Assembly (NCBI GenBank): GCA_963806685.1
Contig: CAWDZB010000012.1
Coordinates: 124,001 to 188,000, forward strand
From: DDH964 sp963806685
Lineage (GTDB): Bacteria; Desulfobacterota; Desulfuromonadia; Desulfuromonadales; DDH964
Direction: 5' to 3'
Length of the DNA stretch: 64,000 nucleotides
The notes under the pieces were generated by a model that saw nothing but the letters and a program-made list of their open reading frames with translations, did no database searches and was not told where the DNA came from. A program made the translations under genes and the position numbers. Of this stretch, positions 57,200-64,000 are shown piece by piece (position 1 is the first letter of the stretch; the number at the start of each line of letters is the position of its first letter).

Positions 57200-58264
57200 C
57201 TATTTCCAGACCGGCTTGCCGTTGGCGCTGACCTCCTTGGCCCAGGTCGCCTCGACCATGTTGACAACCTTTTCCGGCATCGGCACGTAGTCGAGTTTGA
57301 GGGCGGTCGGCTGGCCATTTTTGTAGCACCAGGCGAAGAAGTCAAGCACCGTTTTGACCGGCTGGACGTTGGCCTGGTCCTTGTAGACCAGGATGAAGGA
57401 GGCGCCGGTGATCGGCCAACTTTCCTTGCCCGGCTGGTCGGTGAGGACCATGTAGTAGCCTTCCGCGTGAGCCCAGTCGGCGTTGGCCGCGGCCGCCTGG
57501 AAGTTTTCGGCGGTCGGGGCGACAAAGTTCCCCGCCTGGTTCTTCAGCAGGGCGTAGCTCATCTTGTTCTGCAGGGCATAGGCGTATTCGACGTAGCCGA
57601 TGGAGCCGTTGATACGCTGCACGTAAGCCGCAACCCCTTCGTTCCCCTTGCCGCCGACGCCGGCCGGCCATTGAACGGCCTTGTCGTTGCCGACCTTCTC
57701 AGCCCACTCCTTGGAGACCTTGGTCAGGTAGTTGGTGAAGATCCAGGTGGTGCCGGAGCCGTCCGCACGGTGGACAACGGTGATGTCCTGGGCCGGCAGC
57801 ATGAGCCCCTGGTTCTCAGCGGCGATCTTGGCATCGTTCCACTTGGTGATCTTGCCCAGGTAGATGTCGGCGAGAACCTCGGCGGAAAGCTTCAGCTTGC
57901 CGGCAGCGACCCCCTTGATGTTGACCACCGGGACGACGCCGCCCATGATCATCGGGAACTGCAGCAGGCCGGCGTTGTTCAGTTCCTCGGGCTCGAGGGG
58001 GGCGTCGGAAGCGCCGAAGTCGACGGTCTTGGCCTTGATCTGCTTGATGCCGCCGCCGGAGCCGATGGACTGGTAGTTGAGCCTGACGCCGGTCTCTTTT
58101 TCGTAGAGATAGGCCCACTGCCCGTAGACCGGGAAGGGGAAGGTGGCGCCGGCGCCGTTAATGGTGGACGCGGCGCTCGCCGGAGCGACGGGTGCGGCCA
58201 GCATCAGGCCGGACACCGCCACCAAAAGCAGCAGGGACTTGAGGATCTGGAAGGTCTTCTTCAT
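57200..58264 (-). CDS. pstS: Phosphate-binding periplasmic protein PstS
   Basis: 354 aa with a signal peptide ending PASAAS. Phosphate-site motifs: NGAGATFPFP, SIGSGGGIKQIKAKTVDFGASD (P-loop-like and Asp) and RADGSGTTWIFTNYL. Captures phosphate for PstCA-B. AAGGAG precedes ATG 58264. Three 11-base-spaced CTCAC/CTAAC repeats upstream (58333-58359) look like a PhoB site, so the gene should be induced on phosphate starvation. Confidence 0.96.
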   Translation of the reverse strand: MKKTFQILKSLLLLVAVSGLMLAAPVAPASAASTINGAGATFPFPVYGQWAYLYEKETGVRLNYQSIGSGGGIKQIKAKTVDFGASDAPLEPEELNNAGLLQFPMIMGGVVPVVNIKGVAAGKLKLSAEVLADIYLGKITKWNDAKIAAENQGLMLPAQDITVVHRADGSGTTWIFTNYLTKVSKEWAEKVGNDKAVQWPAGVGGKGNEGVAAYVQRINGSIGYVEYAYALQNKMSYALLKNQAGNFVAPTAENFQAAAANADWAHAEGYYMVLTDQPGKESWPITGASFILVYKDQANVQPVKTVLDFFAWCYKNGQPTALKLDYVPMPEKVVNMVEATWAKEVSANGKPVWK

Positions 58265-58332
58265 CTTGCGGGATCTCCTTGTTGGGATGGTTATGGAATG
58301 CCTTGGGTTCGGCCTCCATTATCCCCTCGGAT

Positions 58333-58359
58333 GTTAGCATCCGGTTAGCGAAGCGTGAG
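58333..58359 (-). promoter_or_regulatory. Pho-box-like triple direct repeat upstream of pstS
   Basis: On the minus strand CTCAC (58359-58355), CTAAC (58348-58344) and CTAAC (58337-58333) recur with exactly 11-base spacing, the periodicity of PhoB half-sites. About 70-95 bases before the pstS start. Confidence 0.7.
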
Positions 58360-58455
58360 AAGCTTGCAAATTGATGCCTGGTCGAACAGGCGACCCCTCC
58401 CTAGCACCCGATTGTTAGGGTTTCTTAGCCCAGGCCGTTCCCGGCGCCGGGCCCT

Positions 58456-60237
58456 TCAACCCGGGGTGGCACCCGGCAGGATGATGGCGAAGGCGCTCCC
58501 CTGGTCGGGGGTGCTCTCCACTGTGACCCGGCCGCGGTGCGCCTGCACGATGTGCTTGACGATCGCCAGGCCGAGGCCGGTTCCGCCGACCTTGCGGCTG
58601 CGCGCCTTGTCGACCCGGTAGAAGCGTTCGAAGAGTCTTGCGAGATGCTCGCGGGGAATGCCGCAGCCCCAGTCGCGCACCTCGATCAGCGTCTCCACCC
58701 CGGCGTGCCGCACGGTGAGCAGAACCCGCCCCCCCTCGTCGCTGTACTTGACCGCGTTGTCAATCAGGTTGACCAGCGCCTGCTCGAGCAGCGGCGGATT
58801 GATCACCGCCATGACATCTTCCGGGCATTCGAGGTCGAGGCGGATCGAGCGCGCCGTGGCGGTTACCGAACAGGACTGGATGGCCGCTTCCAGCACGTCG
58901 CGCAGCGCACCGACCTGCAGCGGGATGTCGTGCCTTTCCGCGTCCTGCTCGATGCGCGAGAGGGTCAACAGATCGTCGATGATGGCGTTCAGGCGCTCCC
59001 CCTGGCGGGCGATGATTTCCAGGAAGCGGCGAGAAGCCTCGGGATCGGCGGCGGCACCGTCGAGGAGGGTTTCGACGCAGCCCTTGATGGCAGTGATCGG
59101 AGTTTTCAGCTCGTGGGAGACGTTGGCTACGAAGTCGCGGCGCAAATTTTCCAGGCGGCGCAGGCGGGTCACGTCGTTTAGCACGATGAGCGCACCGAGG
59201 TCTTTGCCGAGATTGCTGCGCAGCAGTGTGCCGTGGCCCTGCAGAAAGCGTTCCTGCGGATCGTGCAGCACCAGGTCGGCCTCGACCGGCTGCCGACTGG
59301 CCAGCGTGCGGGCGACGAAGCGCTGCAGATCCGCCTTGCGCACCACCTCCTGCAGCCTCCGGCCCAGAACCTGCCCGGAATGGATGCCGAGGAGCCGTTC
59401 GGCGGCGCGGTTGATGCGCAGGATGCGTTCTTCGGTATCGACCGCCAGCATCCCTTCAACCATGCTGGCCAGCATCGCCTCCTGCTCGTTGCGCTGGTTC
59501 TCCACGGCGCGGATGCGGTCATCGAGCTGGGCCGCCATCTGGTTCATGGCCAGTACCAGGGCGTCGATCTCCTTGGAGCCGCGCAGGGCCAGGCGCTGGG
59601 CCAGGTCCCCTTGGGCAAAGCGGGCGGCGCCATGGGTCATCTCCTCCAGAGGGCGGCTGATGCGCCGCGACAGCCAGAGACTGACCAGCGCGATGATCGC
59701 CACCGCCGCCAGGCCGCCGAGGGCGACGCGCAGGTAGAGTTCGTCCAGCGTGGCCCCGATGGCATCGACCGCCATCGCCGCCCGCACCACGCCGGTGATC
59801 CGCCCTTCCTCAATGACGGGCACCGCGACGTACATCATCTCGCGCAGCAGGGTCCGGCTGAAACGAGTGGCGCTTCCCACCGCGCCGGCCAGGGCCGCCT
59901 GCACCTCGGGGCGGGTGGCGTGATTCTCCATCTGCCGCGGGTCTTCCTGCGAATCGCCAAGGACTTGGCCGTCGTACAGGATGATCGTAAAGCGCGTCGC
60001 GGTGCGTGCGCCGAGCTCCCGGCAGAGGCGATTGAGGTCCGCTCCCGCGGCCGGCGTCAAGTGTCCGCTCACCTGGGGTTCGAGGAGGTCGGCCCGGGCC
60101 TTGAGGCTGGCACCGGTCTGCTCGTAATAGAACGTGTGCAGGGTCCGGGAATAGAACCAGGTGAGGGCCGCCAGGGCGACCACGAACACCGTGAGGTAGG
60201 TGGGGTAGAGCTGCCAGAGCAGCCGCCGGGAACGCAT
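58456..60237 (-). CDS. phoR: Phosphate-regulon sensor histidine kinase PhoR
   Basis: 593 aa. First membrane segment ~10-30, periplasmic part ~31-165, second membrane segment (LGGLAAVAIIALVSLWLS), HAMP (~185-240), PAS (~255-350), HisKA with VSHELKTPITAIKG (His ~372) and HATPase (NLIDNAVKYSD, DWGCGIPREH, GGTGLGLAIV). Longer than E. coli PhoR because of the periplasmic domain. Starts the base after phoB stops. Phosphorylates PhoB when phosphate is low. Confidence 0.93.
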   Translation of the reverse strand: MRSRRLLWQLYPTYLTVFVVALAALTWFYSRTLHTFYYEQTGASLKARADLLEPQVSGHLTPAAGADLNRLCRELGARTATRFTIILYDGQVLGDSQEDPRQMENHATRPEVQAALAGAVGSATRFSRTLLREMMYVAVPVIEEGRITGVVRAAMAVDAIGATLDELYLRVALGGLAAVAIIALVSLWLSRRISRPLEEMTHGAARFAQGDLAQRLALRGSKEIDALVLAMNQMAAQLDDRIRAVENQRNEQEAMLASMVEGMLAVDTEERILRINRAAERLLGIHSGQVLGRRLQEVVRKADLQRFVARTLASRQPVEADLVLHDPQERFLQGHGTLLRSNLGKDLGALIVLNDVTRLRRLENLRRDFVANVSHELKTPITAIKGCVETLLDGAAADPEASRRFLEIIARQGERLNAIIDDLLTLSRIEQDAERHDIPLQVGALRDVLEAAIQSCSVTATARSIRLDLECPEDVMAVINPPLLEQALVNLIDNAVKYSDEGGRVLLTVRHAGVETLIEVRDWGCGIPREHLARLFERFYRVDKARSRKVGGTGLGLAIVKHIVQAHRGRVTVESTPDQGSAFAIILPGATPG

Positions 60238-60933
60238 CTATTCTTCCCTGAAGCGGTAGCCGACGCCGCGCACGGTTTCGATGTGCTTGCCGCAGGGACC
60301 AAGCTTCTTGCGCAGCCCGACGATCTGCACATCGACCGCCCGGTCGGTGACCGCATAGTCGTCGCCGCGCACTGCGTTGACGATCTGGTAGCGGGTGAAG
60401 ACCCAGCCCGGGCGGCTGGCGAGGAAATGGAGGACGCGGAACTCGGTAAAGGTCAGCTCGACCGGCCTTCCCTCCACCAGAACCTCGTTGCGGCCGGGGT
60501 GGATAGTCAGGTCGCGGAAGGCGATGACTTCCCCCTCTTCCTTTTCCCCGGGCTCCGCGGCGTGGCGGCGCAGCACAGCCCGGAGGCGGGCGATGAGGAT
60601 CCGCGAGGAAAAGGGCTTGGTCACGTAGTCATCGGCGCCCAGCTCCAGGCCGGCGACGACATCCGCCTCCTCCCCCTTGGCGGTCATCATCACGATCGGC
60701 ACCGCGGCGGTCTCCGCCGCGCGCTTCAGCACCCGGCAGACCTCCAGGCCGTCAATCCCCGGCAGCATCAGATCGAGGAGAATCAACTCCGGCGGCTGGG
60801 CCCGGGCGGCCTTCAACCCCTCCTCACCGCTGGTGGCGGTACTGACCCGGAACCCCTCCCGGACCAGATTGTAATGGACCAAGGCGAGAATATCCTCTTC
60901 GTCTTCGATCACCAGGATGTGTTCTTTGGCCAT
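60238..60933 (-). CDS. phoB: Phosphate-regulon response regulator PhoB
   Basis: 231 aa OmpR/PhoB type. Receiver with EDEEDI, phospho-Asp in LILLDLMLPGIDG and Lys in VTKPFSSR. Winged-helix DNA-binding domain with LTFTEFRVLHFLASRPGWVFTR and VDVQIVGLRKKLG. First gene of the phosphate block, with a two-unit Pho-box-like repeat upstream, suggesting self-activation. Confidence 0.95.
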   Translation of the reverse strand: MAKEHILVIEDEEDILALVHYNLVREGFRVSTATSGEEGLKAARAQPPELILLDLMLPGIDGLEVCRVLKRAAETAAVPIVMMTAKGEEADVVAGLELGADDYVTKPFSSRILIARLRAVLRRHAAEPGEKEEGEVIAFRDLTIHPGRNEVLVEGRPVELTFTEFRVLHFLASRPGWVFTRYQIVNAVRGDDYAVTDRAVDVQIVGLRKKLGPCGKHIETVRGVGYRFREE

Positions 60934-60977
60934 GAAATGTGCATCCCTTCGGTTTTCCCCGTGGTTACCGGAAGATT

Positions 60978-60993
60978 GTTAGGATTTTGTGAG
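60978..60993 (-). promoter_or_regulatory. Pho-box-like repeat upstream of phoB
   Basis: CTCAC (60993-60989) and CTAAC (60982-60978) on the minus strand, 11 bases apart, in the same register as the pstS repeats. About 45-60 bases before the phoB start. Confidence 0.6.
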
Positions 60994-61013
60994 ATTTTGG
61001 GTATTTAAGCACC

Positions 61014-61772
61014 TCAGCGGTAGATCATCCGGCGCGTCATCCCGCCGTCGACCACAAAGTTCTGCCCGGTGACGAAGCTACTCGCCGGAGAGGCCAGGTA
61101 GAGGGCGAGCTCGGCGACATCCCTAGGAGTGCCGACGCGGCCGGCGGGATGCTGGGCATGGTCCTCCGGGGTAAGGGCGGACGGCTGGCGGGGGTCATTT
61201 CCCTTGGGACGCGTGACGTCGATCCACCCGGGGCTGATACAGTTCACCCGCACCGCCGGACCGAGGCTGATCGCCAGGGCGTGGGTCAGCGCCACCAGCC
61301 CGCCCTTGCTGGCACTGTAGCTCTCGGTGTCGGGCTCGGACATCAGCGCCCGGGTCGAGGCGATGTTGACGATGGCGCCGCGGCGCTCGGCAAGGTGGGG
61401 TGCGCACTCACGGGCACCGAAAAAGGCGCCGGTCAGGTTGACGGCGAGGACCCGGTTCCATTCGGCCAGCAACAGCTCGGAAAGCGGTTTGCGGATCATG
61501 ATCCCGGCATTGTTTACCAGGGCATCGAGCCCGCCCCAATCCTTCACGGTTTCACCCACCGTGCGCCGAAATGCTCCTTCGTCGGCCACGTCCCCCCAGG
61601 CAAAGCGCACTATTCCCCGGGCCGCGAGTTCCGTTGCGGTCTCCTCCCCCGCCACCTGATCGGCGTCGAATAGCACCACCCACCACCCCGCATCCAGAAA
61701 GCGCCTGGCCATCCCCCGACCGATCCCTTGGGCACCACCCGAAATCAGTGCCACCTGCTGCTGGCTTATCAT
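61014..61772 (-). CDS. Short-chain dehydrogenase/reductase (SDR)
   Basis: 252 aa classical SDR. Cofactor motif SGGAQGIGRGMARRF (TGxxxGxG type with SGG), NNAG at ~85, catalytic Ser in NIASTRA and Tyr/Lys in YSASKGG. The Asp at the end of strand 2 (VLFDAD) favours NAD(H). The substrate cannot be told. GGGAGG lies just before ATG 61772. Stands alone upstream of the PEP carboxylase gene in divergent orientation. Confidence 0.88.
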   Translation of the reverse strand: MISQQQVALISGGAQGIGRGMARRFLDAGWWVVLFDADQVAGEETATELAARGIVRFAWGDVADEGAFRRTVGETVKDWGGLDALVNNAGIMIRKPLSELLLAEWNRVLAVNLTGAFFGARECAPHLAERRGAIVNIASTRALMSEPDTESYSASKGGLVALTHALAISLGPAVRVNCISPGWIDVTRPKGNDPRQPSALTPEDHAQHPAGRVGTPRDVAELALYLASPASSFVTGQNFVVDGGMTRRMIYR

Positions 61773-62056
61773 CGCCTCCCACCCGGTTCAGGTCTGCGCC
61801 CTAGTGTAACGCAAAGACGCGCGGCTGCAGCCAACGGATTTGCCGGGGCAGGAGGTTTTCCACCCTTCAGGAACCACCCCAAGCCCGGTGGCAGCAAACC
61901 CGGCCAGCGTTGTCATCGCCCCCTCAAACTTGCAGCACACGACAGGGGGCTTGCCGTGAAGGGAACAAAACCGCAACCGTTCCTTGCAAATCCCTTCGTT
62001 TGATTTTTAGTTTTAGCAAGATTATCAATCTGTCAGGAGGGGACGGGAATCACATT

Positions 62057-64000
<1,944 letters not shown>

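Overview
The window looks like chromosomal DNA of a GC-rich deltaproteobacterium of the Desulfuromonas/Geobacter type (Desulfuromonadia). The pointers are paired DUF507 genes, an MXAN_5187-like coiled-coil gene, GroESL behind a CIRCE operator, a linked phoBR-pst block, secreted cytochrome c-type proteins and a large set of secreted multicopper-oxidase-like proteins. This is a judgement from gene content; no rRNA gene is present to confirm it.

Layout. 1-5.6 kb (minus strand): an exopolysaccharide export block (Wzi-like barrel, multi-SLBB outer-membrane export protein, Wzz-type chain-length protein running off the left edge) plus a small lipoprotein. 5.9-24.7 kb (minus): the distinctive region, an island of secreted proteins. 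A 2071-aa beta-helix/SdrD-like giant heads an operon with three cupredoxin/multicopper-oxidase-like proteins. After a terminator come a small secreted protein, a 1512-aa multicopper oxidase and a monoheme FG-GAP protein. Three of these proteins end in the same triplicated ~100-aa domain and all finish in FTIQP. Copper ligands appear to be divided between neighbouring polypeptides. 25.5-27.8 kb (minus): a decayed SCO1 and cytochrome/periplasmic-binding-protein pair carrying three frameshifts. 28.2-29.9 kb: a NarL-type two-component system.

30-34.3 kb: groESL with promoter and CIRCE, two overlapping DUF507 genes, then on the plus strand a class V aminotransferase behind a ZTP (pfl) riboswitch with a built-in terminator. 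34.4-34.9 kb: debris, namely the 3' end of an arsS-like radical SAM gene and a frameshifted small membrane protein gene. 35-42.3 kb (minus): glmU-glmS-ClC-uvrD. 42.5-46.1 kb (plus): coiled-coil protein, patatin lipase, B12-binding radical SAM protein. 46.2-53.5 kb (minus): thioredoxin-like protein, MshEN-REC regulator, clpB, two hsp20 genes, a cold-shock gene and a sigma-54 activator. 53.7-60.9 kb (minus): the phosphate block phoB-phoR-pstS-pstC-pstA-pstB-phoU with 11-bp-repeat Pho-box-like sites. 61-64 kb: an SDR dehydrogenase and, on the plus strand, PEP carboxylase cut by the right edge.

The best candidate for an undescribed system is the 5.9-24.7 kb island, read here as a multi-subunit extracellular copper-oxidase assembly whose metal sites are built from several polypeptides and which is displayed through shared C-terminal repeats. 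Its substrate cannot be read from the sequence. The ZTP riboswitch in front of an aminotransferase is the clearest regulatory find.
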